A stretch of DNA of 64,000 bases. Origin: G965227875 sp965227875 (GTDB lineage: Bacteria > Pseudomonadota > Alphaproteobacteria > Rhizobiales > JAJFHC01). The stretch is taken from the NCBI GenBank assembly GCA_965227875.1, contig OZ245783.1, positions 3,224,001 through 3,288,000 on the forward strand, read 5' to 3'. The notes below the pieces were generated by a model, which did no database searches, had not been told where the DNA came from, and saw only the letters and a list, made by a program, of their open reading frames with translations. Below are positions 16,247 to 25,043 of the stretch, piece by piece. Numbering within the stretch: the first letter of the stretch is position 1; each line of letters starts with the position of its first letter. Made by a program: the position numbers and the translations under genes.

Positions 16247-16316
16247 TTTACTACCCGGTCCCCGTGATGATCACCCGGATGCGGTTGGTCCCGAAGAACC
16301 CGCGCCGCACCTGCCG

Positions 16317-18614
16317 TTATCTGTATCCGCCTTCGCCGATGTTCTTGTTCCACACGTCGAAGCGCTTGTTGACCTTGCGCCTCTTCTTTTTCTTGCGCTT
16401 GTCGTTCGAACCGAACCAGGAGGAGTCTTCGTTGTTGTTGACGCGGAACTCGGCAAAGGAGTCGTACCGCCGCGTCGAGCCGTCCACGCTCGGCCGGGCC
16501 TGCTGGCCCTGGGCATTCCGGAAGAGGCCGGCCATGTTGTAGAGCACCTTGACCACCGGGTCGCGGCTGCTGGCCTCGAGCAGGGCGAGTTCGGACGCGT
16601 CGTCGAGCGTGTCGTCGGCGGCGACGTATCCGCCCGCCACCGAAACGCCGGGCAGGGGCGCGGGCTGTCCGCCGCGCTCCGCGTTGACCATGAAGTCGTG
16701 CCAGGTCTGTGCTGGAAGCCTGCCCCCGGTGACCCTCTTCATTGGAGTGAAGTCGTCATTGCCGAACCAGACCCCGGTCACGTGACGCGCGGTGAAGCCG
16801 ACGAACCACGCGTCGCGGTACCCTTGCGTCGTACCGGTCTTGCCGGCGACCGGCGTGGTCTTCAGGAAGGCCCGCCGGCCGGTTCCGCTGAGGACGACCT
16901 GGTTCATCATGTAGTTGAGATCGGCGATGTAGACGGGGTTCACAGCCTGGAGCGAATCCGTGCTGTTGCGGTCGCGGCTGTAGAGCAGGGTACCATCCGA
17001 GGTCCGAATTTCGAGCGTGGCATAGGGCTTCACGGCCCGGCCGCCATTGGCGAAGGCGGCGTAGGCGCCGGTGAGGTCCATGACCGTGACTTCGTTGGTG
17101 CCGAGGGGCATCGAGCGGTTCGCCGAGAGCGGCGACTGAAGGCCCACGAGTTTTGCCGTCTCGATGATGCTGTCGCGGCCGATCATCTGGGCGATGTGGA
17201 CCGGGATGGTGTTGATCGACTTCTTGAGCGCCGTCGTGAGGCTCACCGGCCCGCTATAACGGTGGGTGTAGTTCTTCGGCTGCCAGTCGCCCAGCCGGAT
17301 GGGCGAGTCGGTCAGGACCGTGCTCGGCCTCAGGCCGGACCGCAGGGCGGCCAGGTAGACGAAGGGCTTGAACGCCGATCCCGGCTGCCTCTTGGCGTCG
17401 GTCGCCCGGTTGAACTGGCTTTTTTCGTAGTCCCGCCCGCCGACGACGGCCTTCACCGCACCGTCGGTCGTCATGGAGACGAGTGCGGCTTCCTCCACGC
17501 CGAACGCCTTCGAATTGACATCCAGCGTGTTGTTGATCGTCGCCTGCGCAACCTTCTGCAGGCGATGGTCGATCGTCGTGGTCACCTCGAAATTGTACTC
17601 GTTCTCGAGCTTGTATTCCTGGATCAGTTCCTGGACCTCGGCATAGGCGAAATCGAGGAAATAGTCGGGCGTCTCGTAGCCGTCGCGCTTGATGTACTCA
17701 GCGGGTTCGCGTCGTGCGGCGAATGCTTCGCCCTCGCTGATGAACCCCGACGACACCATGCGGTCGAGCACGACGCTGGCGCGTCCGCGCGCCGCGTCGG
17801 GGTCGAGGTGCGGCGCATAGCTGCTCGGCGCCTTGAAAAGCCCGGCGAGCAGCGCGGCCTCCGGCAGGCTGACGTCGCGAATCGACTTGCCGAAATAGAA
17901 TTGCGACGCGGCTTCCACGCCATAGGTGCCGGCCCCAAGGTAGGCCCGGTCGAGATAGAGCTTGAGGATCTCCTCCTTGCTCAGGCGCGCTTCGATCCAC
18001 AAGGCGAGGAAAGCCTCGTGCAGCTTTCGCTTGAGCGTGCGTTCAGGCGTCAGGAACAGGTTCTTGGCGAGCTGCTGGGTGATCGTGCTGCCGCCCTGGA
18101 CCACATTGCTCGCGCGAACGTTTTCGAGCATGGCGCGCGCCGTGCCCTGGAAATCGAGACCGATATGATCGAAGAAACGACGGTCTTCCGTGGCCAGCAC
18201 CGCCTTGATGACCACCGGAGGGACCTCGGCAAGCGGAACCGCATCGTCCTGGCGCACGCCGCGCCGGCCGATGATCTGGCCTTCCTCGGTCTTGAACGTG
18301 ACCGCGATCTCCCGCCGCTGGTTCCAGACGTCGCCGGTCTCGTCGACGGGCGGCACGCCGTACTTGAACAGGGCCGCGAGCAAAACGAGCCCGACCGTCG
18401 TGCCGTCGGATACCAGTTCGAGGGCGATACGCTTGAATCCGCGGACCCGCCAGCGTTCCAGCGACGACGAATAGGCGTCCCACGTCCGCCCGAGCCAGTT
18501 TCGCGCCAGGAACAGGCTGGAGTCGAACCAGGCATCGAAACGGTTGAACCGGTCGTTCACCTTCCTGGCCTTCTTCTTAGGTTTTTCGTCGTGTTGTGGG
18601 TCCGACACGTTCAT
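16317..18614 (-). CDS. Class A penicillin-binding protein (PBP1A family)
   Basis: A 765-residue bifunctional peptidoglycan synthase. After a cytoplasmic tail and a membrane helix (~68-86) comes the GT51 glycosyltransferase domain (~110-290), with catalytic E143 in ATEDRRFFDH, GGSTITQQLAKNLFL at 174-188 and LKRKLHEAFLALW. Then follows the transpeptidase domain with SxxK serine in GSAFKPFVYL, SxN in KKSINT, and KTGTT. The C-terminal ~25 residues are very basic and carry KKKRRKVNKRF, which resembles KKKARKVNDRF in the N-terminal cytoplasmic tail (residues 13-23). The ATG at 18614 is used because the upstream extension to 18764 has no family likeness. Confidence 0.93.
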   Translation of the reverse strand: MNVSDPQHDEKPKKKARKVNDRFNRFDAWFDSSLFLARNWLGRTWDAYSSSLERWRVRGFKRIALELVSDGTTVGLVLLAALFKYGVPPVDETGDVWNQRREIAVTFKTEEGQIIGRRGVRQDDAVPLAEVPPVVIKAVLATEDRRFFDHIGLDFQGTARAMLENVRASNVVQGGSTITQQLAKNLFLTPERTLKRKLHEAFLALWIEARLSKEEILKLYLDRAYLGAGTYGVEAASQFYFGKSIRDVSLPEAALLAGLFKAPSSYAPHLDPDAARGRASVVLDRMVSSGFISEGEAFAARREPAEYIKRDGYETPDYFLDFAYAEVQELIQEYKLENEYNFEVTTTIDHRLQKVAQATINNTLDVNSKAFGVEEAALVSMTTDGAVKAVVGGRDYEKSQFNRATDAKRQPGSAFKPFVYLAALRSGLRPSTVLTDSPIRLGDWQPKNYTHRYSGPVSLTTALKKSINTIPVHIAQMIGRDSIIETAKLVGLQSPLSANRSMPLGTNEVTVMDLTGAYAAFANGGRAVKPYATLEIRTSDGTLLYSRDRNSTDSLQAVNPVYIADLNYMMNQVVLSGTGRRAFLKTTPVAGKTGTTQGYRDAWFVGFTARHVTGVWFGNDDFTPMKRVTGGRLPAQTWHDFMVNAERGGQPAPLPGVSVAGGYVAADDTLDDASELALLEASSRDPVVKVLYNMAGLFRNAQGQQARPSVDGSTRRYDSFAEFRVNNNEDSSWFGSNDKRKKKKRRKVNKRFDVWNKNIGEGGYR

Positions 18615-18823
18615 AGTCCCGACTTCTTGTCGCCACGCAATCCGCAACACTGTATGTCGGAATTGACGTTCGACTTTTCTAGGCGCCACGAGCCGGCGAT
18701 TTGCCAGCCAGCCCGATACAGTGCGTATATCCAGTTCCGACGGATCGAATCCCGGCCGGAACAATCTGCAACCAACGCCCCTCGAACGGTCACACTTATA
18801 GTTTCGTTTTTATTATAATATAG

Positions 18824-19342
18824 ATGATGAATGCACAACATGAACAGTTCTGGTTGACCAAATCCCTGGCGGCCATGAGCCGCGAGGAATGGGAATCCCT
18901 GTGCGACGGTTGTGGGCGCTGTTGCCTGGTCAAGCTCGAGGACGACGAGAACGGCGAGGTGTCCTATACCGACATCGCGTGCCGCTTGCTTGATTGCGAC
19001 ACATGCCAATGCAAGGACTATGCCGCGCGCAATCACAAGGTCCCGGACTGTCTGCCGCTCACGCCCGAAAAACTCGCATCCATTGACTGGCTTCCGCCCA
19101 CCTGCGCTTACCGGCTGGTGGCGGAAGGGCGCGACCTCTACTGGTGGCATCCGCTGGTTTCCGGTGACCGGAGCACGGTGCACGAGGCGGGTATGTCCGT
19201 GCGCGGGCGTGTCGTGTCCGAAACCCTCGTCGACGACGCCGACTACAGCGGACGGGTCGTACAGTGGCCGGTGAGCGCGGCCAGTCCCGAGTGGCCGGAG
19301 ACGCACGCCCGCCCGGCACATGATCGCAACAATTCCGCCTAG
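18824..19342 (+). CDS. YcgN-family cysteine-cluster protein
   Basis: A 172-residue protein of the YcgN/UPF0260 family. The conserved cysteines are C27, C30, C33, C34 (LCDGCGRCC), then C53, C58, C61, C63 (CRLLDCDTCQC) and C76, with the family phrase LPPTCAYRL later. The pattern suggests metal or iron-sulfur binding; the function is not known. ATG codons at 18824 and 18827 are both possible and the ribosome-binding site is weak. The gene is divergent from PBP1A across 209 bases; the 40 bases just before the start are very AT-rich (TTTTTATTATAATATAG). Confidence 0.9.
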   Translation: MMNAQHEQFWLTKSLAAMSREEWESLCDGCGRCCLVKLEDDENGEVSYTDIACRLLDCDTCQCKDYAARNHKVPDCLPLTPEKLASIDWLPPTCAYRLVAEGRDLYWWHPLVSGDRSTVHEAGMSVRGRVVSETLVDDADYSGRVVQWPVSAASPEWPETHARPAHDRNNSA

Positions 19343-19524
19343 AAACCGATTCGTCCGTTCTCCGGCCTTGTCACGGTCCGCCAATAGGATAAGATTCGAG
19401 TCGTGGATGCGAGAGGGGTTCGGCCAGGCCGGAACGTATCCGCTGATGTTCTGTGGTCCGTTGCCCGAAAAACAATGTTTCGAAATGAAACGCGGATGGC
19501 AGATGTTGAGTAGGGGAGTGTGCA

Positions 19525-19749
19525 ATGGTGAGACTTGGACGTCGGCGCAGAAAGATTTTCGGAGCGAAAAAGGCGGCAGGCGGCATCCGCACGGTCGCGG
19601 TCCTGACCTTCGTTATCGGTTTCGCGGCCGTTTTCGTCGCCGGATTCAAGATGGGGCGGCATTATTCGAGCGTGGATATCGAAGCGGCGGACAACCAGAC
19701 CGCCCATCTCGCACCGGCCCAGGGCGAATCCGGCACGGCCAAACCCTGA
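19525..19749 (+). CDS. Small single-pass membrane protein
   Basis: A 74-residue protein: a strongly basic N-terminus (VRLGRRRRKIFGAKKA), one transmembrane helix at about residues 23-42 (TVAVLTFVIGFAAVFVAGF), and a polar tail that would be periplasmic. AGGGGAG at about 19511-19517 is a good ribosome-binding site for the ATG at 19525. I know no named family. It lies between YcgN and the feu locus and looks like an independent gene. Confidence 0.6.
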   Translation: MVRLGRRRRKIFGAKKAAGGIRTVAVLTFVIGFAAVFVAGFKMGRHYSSVDIEAADNQTAHLAPAQGESGTAKP

Positions 19750-19803
19750 TCCGGCACGACGGCAACCGAACAAGGGACACGTTCGACGTGTTGCCTTGCG
19801 ATG

Positions 19804-19817
19804 TGAACCGTGGTTCA
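19804..19817 (+). promoter_or_regulatory. Palindrome upstream of the feu locus
   Basis: TGAACC-GT-GGTTCA is a perfect six-base palindrome with a two-base centre, 27 bases before the first start codon of the feuN-like gene. It could be an operator or part of an autoregulatory FeuP site. No experimental FeuP motif could be compared here. Confidence 0.3.
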
Positions 19818-19843
19818 TGCCACGTTCAGGTGCCGTCTTGTAA

Positions 19844-20275
19844 ATGCACGTCATGAAACGTTCCACGGTCATAGCCGCGTTGGTCGCGATCCTGTGTCTG
19901 CTTTTCCAGGCAGGAGCACAGGACCGGGCGGAAGCGGGCTGGCGTAAGGCGCAACGCCTCCACAATGCCGGTTCCACCCTGCCTCTCCCCCGGTATGGCG
20001 CCGTACGTCGCGTCAAACGCGAAGTCGCCAGGCAGCGCCGTGTCCAGCGGCTTATCACCACCCTGCCGCGCCCACGCGAGGGCGTACTGGCCCGGGTCGC
20101 GCAAAACCGGCCGTCCGCGAGGGCGATCGAAAAGGCCCGCCAGCGCCGTGGTCTGCCCGCCTCGGCTCACGTCGTGAACGTGCGCCCGATTCAGCGCAAC
20201 GGACGGCAATATTGGCGGATCATCTTTCTCGATGGTATCCGTCAGGTGCCGGTCGACGTGCCGGCGCGCCGCTAG
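19844..20275 (+). CDS. Small secreted basic protein, FeuN-like position, PepSY-like end
   Basis: A 143-residue protein with a signal peptide (residues ~1-30, MKRSTVIAALVAILCLLF then ending near AGAQDRAEA) and a very arginine-rich mature part. The last ~40 residues (VVNVRPIQRNGRQYWRIIFL) resemble half of a PepSY domain. It lies 33 bases before feuP. In Sinorhizobium meliloti a small periplasmic protein, FeuN, is encoded just before feuPQ and restrains the sensor FeuQ; this gene may do the same, but it is longer and I could not align the two. ATG at 19844 or 19853 is possible. Confidence 0.6.
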   Translation: MHVMKRSTVIAALVAILCLLFQAGAQDRAEAGWRKAQRLHNAGSTLPLPRYGAVRRVKREVARQRRVQRLITTLPRPREGVLARVAQNRPSARAIEKARQRRGLPASAHVVNVRPIQRNGRQYWRIIFLDGIRQVPVDVPARR

Positions 20276-20308
20276 GGCGCGGCAACGTCCCAGAAAGAGG
20301 AACGGCGA

Positions 20309-20980
20309 ATGCGTTTGCTGGTTGTTGAAGACGACGCGGACCTCAACCGGCAGCTGGTTTCCGCCCTGTCCGACGCGGGCTACGCCGTCGACAACGCGCG
20401 CGACGGCGAGGAAGGGCACTTTCTCGGCGATACCGAGCCCTATGACGCCGTCATTCTCGATCTCGGACTGCCCGTCATGGACGGTGTGACCGTGCTGGAG
20501 AAGTGGCGCCGCGACGGCCGCACCATGCCGGTGCTCATCCTGACGGCGCGCGACCGCTGGAGCGACAAGGTTTCGGGCTTTGACGCGGGCGCGGACGATT
20601 ACGTGTCCAAGCCTTTTCACATGGAGGAGGTCCTTGCGCGCGTCCGTGCGCTTCTCCGCCGCAGCGCCGGACATGCCACGAGCGAGCTGACCTGCGGCAC
20701 CCTCCAGCTCGACACCCGAAGCGCCCGCGTGACCCTCGACGGCCAGGCGGTGAAACTGACCTCTCTCGAATACCGCCTGCTCGCCTACCTTATGCACCAC
20801 GAGAGCCGGGTGGTGTCCCGCAGCGAACTGGTGGAGCACCTGTACGATCAGGATTTCGATCGCGATTCCAATACCATAGAGGTATTCGTGGGGCGTCTCA
20901 GGAAAAAGCTGGGTACCGATTACATCAAGACCATCCGCGGCCTGGGATACTGCCTTTCGAATCCGGACGATGCGTCCTAA
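20309..20980 (+). CDS. feuP: OmpR/PhoB-type response regulator FeuP
   Basis: A 223-residue response regulator: receiver domain at 1-120 with acceptor D51 (VILDLGLPVMDG) and the conserved LTARDRWSDKVSGFDAGADD, then a winged-helix DNA-binding domain at ~125-220 (LTSLEYRLLAYLMHH, DSNTIEVFVGRLRKKLG). The sequence is closest to the rhizobial FeuP/PhoP group, in which FeuP with FeuQ responds to envelope and osmotic conditions and activates cyclic-glucan export in S. meliloti. AAAGAGG before the start is a good ribosome-binding site. The stop overlaps feuQ by 11 bases. Confidence 0.9.
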   Translation: MRLLVVEDDADLNRQLVSALSDAGYAVDNARDGEEGHFLGDTEPYDAVILDLGLPVMDGVTVLEKWRRDGRTMPVLILTARDRWSDKVSGFDAGADDYVSKPFHMEEVLARVRALLRRSAGHATSELTCGTLQLDTRSARVTLDGQAVKLTSLEYRLLAYLMHHESRVVSRSELVEHLYDQDFDRDSNTIEVFVGRLRKKLGTDYIKTIRGLGYCLSNPDDAS

Positions 20981-22343
20981 TTCACTTGCCTTCAAGCTGC
21001 TGATCTATGCGGTGGTCTGGAGCGCGATCGCGCTGCTGGGCACCGGCTGGGTGCTGTCGCTCCTCTTCCGCACAGCGATGGAACGCAATTTCGATGCCCG
21101 CCTGCAGGCCTATCTGCATGGTCTTGTCGGCATCGTCGAACTGGACGCCTCCGGCCGGCTGGCGCAGCTGGGCGACATCGGCGATGGCCGTTTCGCCCTG
21201 CCGGAATCCGGCTGGTACTGGCAGATCTCGCCGCCGGAGGACGCCGCGGAAATGACGCCCCTGTCCTCGCGTTCGCTTCTCGACGCGCCGTTTCCGCCCG
21301 TCAGCGGTGAGGTGACGTCCGTCGGCAGCGACGGGATGATGCATTATTACAGCAAGGGACCTGCGGGCCAGGACCTCAGGGTGGTGCGGCAGAACATCCA
21401 GCTCGCCGGTTCGGACTCCCTCTTCGCCTTCATGGTGGGCGGCAACAGCGCCGAGCTCGAGGAGGAGATAGCCAACTTCACCAACACGCTGCGTATCGCC
21501 ATGACGCTGGTCTGCATCGGCGTGATCGTGACGGCCCTCATACAGATCAGGTTCGGCCTCCAACCCCTGCGCGATTTCCAGCGAAGCCTCGCCCGCATCA
21601 GGTCGGGCGATGAAGTGAGGTTGTCCGGGCAATATCCGGAGGAGCTCAAACCCGTCGCGAAGGAACTCAACGAACTTCTGCAATCGAACGAGGAGATTGT
21701 CGAGCGCGCGCGAACCCATGTCGGCAATCTCGCCCATGCGCTCAAGACGCCGTTGAGCGTCATCACCAACGAGGCGCAGGCCGAGGACACCGGGTTCTCG
21801 GCGAAGGTCGCCGAGCAGGCTGAAATCATGCGCGGCCAGATTCAGCACTATCTCGACCGTGCGCGTATGGCCGCACGGGGCCGGGCGCTTGGGGCGGTCA
21901 CGAACATGGCTGCGGTCCTCGACGCGCTGGAACGCACGTTGCGCCGGATCTACGCCGACAGGGGCATCGATATCGCGATCGAATGTCCTCGCGATGTCCG
22001 GTTCCGCGGCGAGAAGCAGGATCTGGAGGAACTGGCCGGCAATCTCCTCGACAATGCATGCAAATGGGCCGGCAGCCGGGTCTCGGTCTTTGTGTCACGC
22101 ATCGAGGGCAATGACGGGGACCCGCTGGTCGAACTTGTCATCGAGGATGACGGTCCCGGCCTGTCCGACGGCCAGAAGCGCGAGGCGGTGGTCCGCGGCC
22201 GGCGTCTCGACGAAACCACACCGGGATCCGGCCTTGGCCTGTCCATCGTGGCCGACCTCGTGGCGCTCTACTCGGGCAGCGTTTCGCTCGACGACTCGCC
22301 CCGGGGCGGCCTCAGGGTCACGGTCAGGCTCCCCGCGGTCTGA
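20970..22343 (+). CDS. feuQ: Sensor histidine kinase FeuQ
   Basis: A 457-residue membrane kinase: first helix ~9-33, periplasmic sensor domain ~34-172, second helix ~173-193, HAMP ~195-245, HisKA with H256 in HVGNLAHALKTPLSV, and an ATPase domain ending with DDGPGLSDGQ and GSGLGLSIVADLVALY. This is the PhoQ/FeuQ architecture. It is translationally coupled to feuP by an 11-base overlap (ATG at 20970 inside the feuP end), so the two proteins are a cognate pair. After it come 152 bases with a short hairpin (TCCGT/ACGGA near 22392) but no clear terminator. Confidence 0.9.
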   Translation: MRPNSLAFKLLIYAVVWSAIALLGTGWVLSLLFRTAMERNFDARLQAYLHGLVGIVELDASGRLAQLGDIGDGRFALPESGWYWQISPPEDAAEMTPLSSRSLLDAPFPPVSGEVTSVGSDGMMHYYSKGPAGQDLRVVRQNIQLAGSDSLFAFMVGGNSAELEEEIANFTNTLRIAMTLVCIGVIVTALIQIRFGLQPLRDFQRSLARIRSGDEVRLSGQYPEELKPVAKELNELLQSNEEIVERARTHVGNLAHALKTPLSVITNEAQAEDTGFSAKVAEQAEIMRGQIQHYLDRARMAARGRALGAVTNMAAVLDALERTLRRIYADRGIDIAIECPRDVRFRGEKQDLEELAGNLLDNACKWAGSRVSVFVSRIEGNDGDPLVELVIEDDGPGLSDGQKREAVVRGRRLDETTPGSGLGLSIVADLVALYSGSVSLDDSPRGGLRVTVRLPAV

Positions 22344-22495
22344 AAGCGGTCGACGCGCCGGCGGGGGATGCCGTTGCAAACCCCGGGTTTCCGTAAAAAA
22401 CGGATTGTTAAGCGCTTTCGACGAAAATCTCGTGAGCGGATTGACGTCAGCCGCCTTTGCGGCCGTCTGCCGACCCGTAAACGGGAACCGATCGG

Positions 22496-23917
22496 ATGAC
22501 AACCCTGAGCAAGCTCAAGTCGGAGCAGCTTGAAACCTATCTGAGGAGCCTGACGCCTGACGCGGCGCGGATCCTCATCCAGGAGATCGAGAGGGACCGC
22601 CTCAAGGGCGGGACGTCCCTGCCGCACGAAACAATTCTCGATATCTGTCGCCGGGCGCTGGACGCTCCGGCAAAACAGCGTCTCGTCAGGCTCGGGTCTC
22701 CGATGCGCGTCTTCTGCCAGCCGTTCGACGATCTGGTCGTCGACCGGACCACCACGGACAAGCAGGTGGGCCGCATATCCCGCGCATCCGTCAGGCCCGT
22801 CTGGGAGTGGCTGTCCACCATCGCCGATCCGGACGAGTTCGGACTCCTGCAGGCGAGGCTGACGTCGGCGCTTCTCGAGCACCAAACCGACGAGATCGCA
22901 GTGCTCGGTCATGAGCTTCATGTCCTGGCGTCGCGAAGCATCTTGCGCGAACTTGCCCCGCTCGAGACGGGGGACAAGGAGTATCGCCGCCTTGCCGTTC
23001 GCCTGGGAAGCGAGAAGGTACTCGAGGACGCCCGGGACATCGCCAACATTCTGGCCTGTGAACCGGAACTTTCCCGCTTTCGCCAGGGTCTGCCCGACAA
23101 ATTGTCCACGCCGGGATCCATGGATGTGGATCGACTCGCCGGGGAGTACGAAGAGGCCGAAGCGGCCTGCCCCGGCCACGGTTACCTCTACCTGCTGAGT
23201 GTTGCGGCGCGCATGGAGGTGTCGGCGGACGTCATGCGCATCGTCGTGAAGATCGTCGGGTCCGAAGCGGATCGGGACCTGCGCGCGTCGCCGCTCGCGG
23301 TGATCGGCGACTGCATGCTGCACGACATCGACATGATGGCCCAGGCGGCAGCCCACGCGATGAAGTCGCGTGCGTCCATCACAGTGGTCGAAGACTATCT
23401 CAAGGCCTACTTCGATCAGGCGGAATCGTTCTTCAGGTATGTCGAGATGGACATGCGCGATACGTGGGGCTGGCGTGTGGTCGCTGTCCGCAACGCGATC
23501 GCCGCGGACGTCAAGAACGAGATCGAGGGCGCGCCCAGGCTGATCAAGACCGCGCTTTACCGCAAGGGTCGTGATCCGGGCACGGGCCATTCCGTCGAAC
23601 TGATCTGGCCCGACAACCGCGCGCTCGCGGAAGCCGAGTTCGTCGTCAGGATCATGCTCTGCATCCAGCATCTGCTCGACCAGATTCCGCTGAACGCCGA
23701 CTTCGCGAAGATCGGCGCGAACGTGAGATCCTTCGTCGAGTCGATCGGCGAGATCGCGCTGGATGACGTGCGCCGGTGCGAGGGCGAGGAGCGCCGGTGC
23801 GCCATCGCCTATCTCGACGCGGTCATCTCCTTCAGCCGGCTGCTGTTCGGGGTCGAGGAATCGGTCATGCTCGAACGCCGCGCCAAGGTCGCCAAGGAAG
23901 AGGGCGAGGCGGCCTGA
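22496..23917 (+). CDS. Conserved alphaproteobacterial protein, unrecognised
   Basis: A 473-residue soluble, mostly helical protein with no signal peptide and no membrane segment. The N-terminal ~70 residues (LKSEQLETYLRSLTPDAARI, LPHETILDICRRAL) precede a long helical body; notable stretches are MRVFCQPFDDLVVDR at ~82 and DTWGWRVVAVRNAIAADVKN at ~322. I cannot assign a domain or reaction. It starts 152 bases after feuQ on the same strand and ends six bases before the stop of the convergent GlxA-type regulator. Codon use and GC are like the surroundings, so recent transfer is unlikely. Confidence 0.8.
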   Translation: MTTLSKLKSEQLETYLRSLTPDAARILIQEIERDRLKGGTSLPHETILDICRRALDAPAKQRLVRLGSPMRVFCQPFDDLVVDRTTTDKQVGRISRASVRPVWEWLSTIADPDEFGLLQARLTSALLEHQTDEIAVLGHELHVLASRSILRELAPLETGDKEYRRLAVRLGSEKVLEDARDIANILACEPELSRFRQGLPDKLSTPGSMDVDRLAGEYEEAEAACPGHGYLYLLSVAARMEVSADVMRIVVKIVGSEADRDLRASPLAVIGDCMLHDIDMMAQAAAHAMKSRASITVVEDYLKAYFDQAESFFRYVEMDMRDTWGWRVVAVRNAIAADVKNEIEGAPRLIKTALYRKGRDPGTGHSVELIWPDNRALAEAEFVVRIMLCIQHLLDQIPLNADFAKIGANVRSFVESIGEIALDDVRRCEGEERRCAIAYLDAVISFSRLLFGVEESVMLERRAKVAKEEGEAA

Positions 23918-23923
23918 CTCTCT

Positions 23924-24925
23924 TTACGTGTGCAAGGACGCCTGGTCGGCGGCCTGGTCCGTGGGCACACCCTGCTCCCGGTAGGGCGTTCGGCCGTAAA
24001 AGGCCCGGTAGCACTTGGAGAAATGCGACGGCGAGGAGAAGCCGCAGGCCAGTGCCACGTTGATCACCGACATGTCGGTCTGCAGAAGCAGCAGGCGCGC
24101 CTTCTTGAGCCTCAGTTCCAGGTAGTATCGCTTGGGCGAGCGGTCGATATAGCGCCGGAAGAGGCGTTCGAGCTGACGCGTCGAAAGCCCGGCCTCCTTC
24201 GCCAGCACGCTCGGGCTGAGCGGTTCCTCGAGATTGGACTCCATGCGCTCGATTATGCCGATGAGCTTGGGATGGCGCGCACCGATGCGTGCCGGCAGCG
24301 ACATGCGCTGGTGCTCACTGTGGTGGCGGATCGGCGAATGAATAATCTGCTCGGCCACCGATGACGCGAGGTCGGCGCCATGCTGGGCCGAGATCACGGC
24401 CAGCATCATGTCGACGGCCGACGTGCCTCCGGCGCATGAGAAGCGGTCACGGTCGATCTCGAACAGGCTGCCGCTCATGCGAAGCTCGGGAAACGCCTCC
24501 GCGAAGGACGGCATGTTTTCCCAATGGATCGTGCAGGCGTGATCGTCGAGCAGGCCGGCTTCGGCGAGGATGTAGCTCGCCGTGCACAGGGCGCCGATGT
24601 CCCGGCCCTGACGCGCCATCTTCCGCAGCCAGTTCAGAAGCGGCTTCCGGGCATGGTTCTGGATGCCGAGGCCGCCGCATAGGGCAATGCTGCAGCGATC
24701 CGGTATGTTCGAGAAATCGCCGTCCGGCGTGATGCCGATCCCGTTCGACGCCTTCACGATTGCACCGTCCGCACTCACGGTACGCCAGGCGTAGAGTTCC
24801 TTCTCCGAAATGCGATTGGCAAGCCGCAACGGTTCGATCGCGGCGGTCACCGGCATCATCGAGAAATCCGGCAGGAGCACGAACGCGAAGCGGTGCGGAA
24901 TTTCGCGTGGTGGATCGCCCAGCAT
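23924..24925 (-). CDS. GlxA-type AraC-family regulator next to sarcosine oxidase
   Basis: A 333-residue regulator: N-terminal DJ-1/PfpI-like domain at ~10-190 (FAFVLLPDFSMMPVTAAIEP, nucleophile-elbow cysteine in GALCTASYILAEAG), then an AraC-type DNA-binding domain at ~225-320 (LAKEAGLSTRQLERLFRRY, VALACGFSSPSHFSKCYRAF). Regulators of this kind often control choline, betaine, dimethylglycine or sarcosine catabolism (GbdR, SouR). It follows the soxBDAG operon on the same strand with a 118-base gap, which supports sarcosine or glycine betaine as its signal; this is inference. Confidence 0.88.
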   Translation of the reverse strand: MLGDPPREIPHRFAFVLLPDFSMMPVTAAIEPLRLANRISEKELYAWRTVSADGAIVKASNGIGITPDGDFSNIPDRCSIALCGGLGIQNHARKPLLNWLRKMARQGRDIGALCTASYILAEAGLLDDHACTIHWENMPSFAEAFPELRMSGSLFEIDRDRFSCAGGTSAVDMMLAVISAQHGADLASSVAEQIIHSPIRHHSEHQRMSLPARIGARHPKLIGIIERMESNLEEPLSPSVLAKEAGLSTRQLERLFRRYIDRSPKRYYLELRLKKARLLLLQTDMSVINVALACGFSSPSHFSKCYRAFYGRTPYREQGVPTDQAADQASLHT

Positions 24926-25043
24926 CTATGACTCGCTTACGTCCGGCATTCTGCTCCCGTTTTCGAAACGGCCTGTCTGCACTCAGACGCGCACCAGAAT
25001 GACGCTGGGCGAATACCGATGCAAACAGTTTTCAGCCCGCGCG

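Noticed and set aside
16698..18818. A 706-codon plus-strand frame opposite PBP1A
   Set aside because: Antisense shadow in GC-rich DNA; the minus-strand frame carries all PBP1A motifs.
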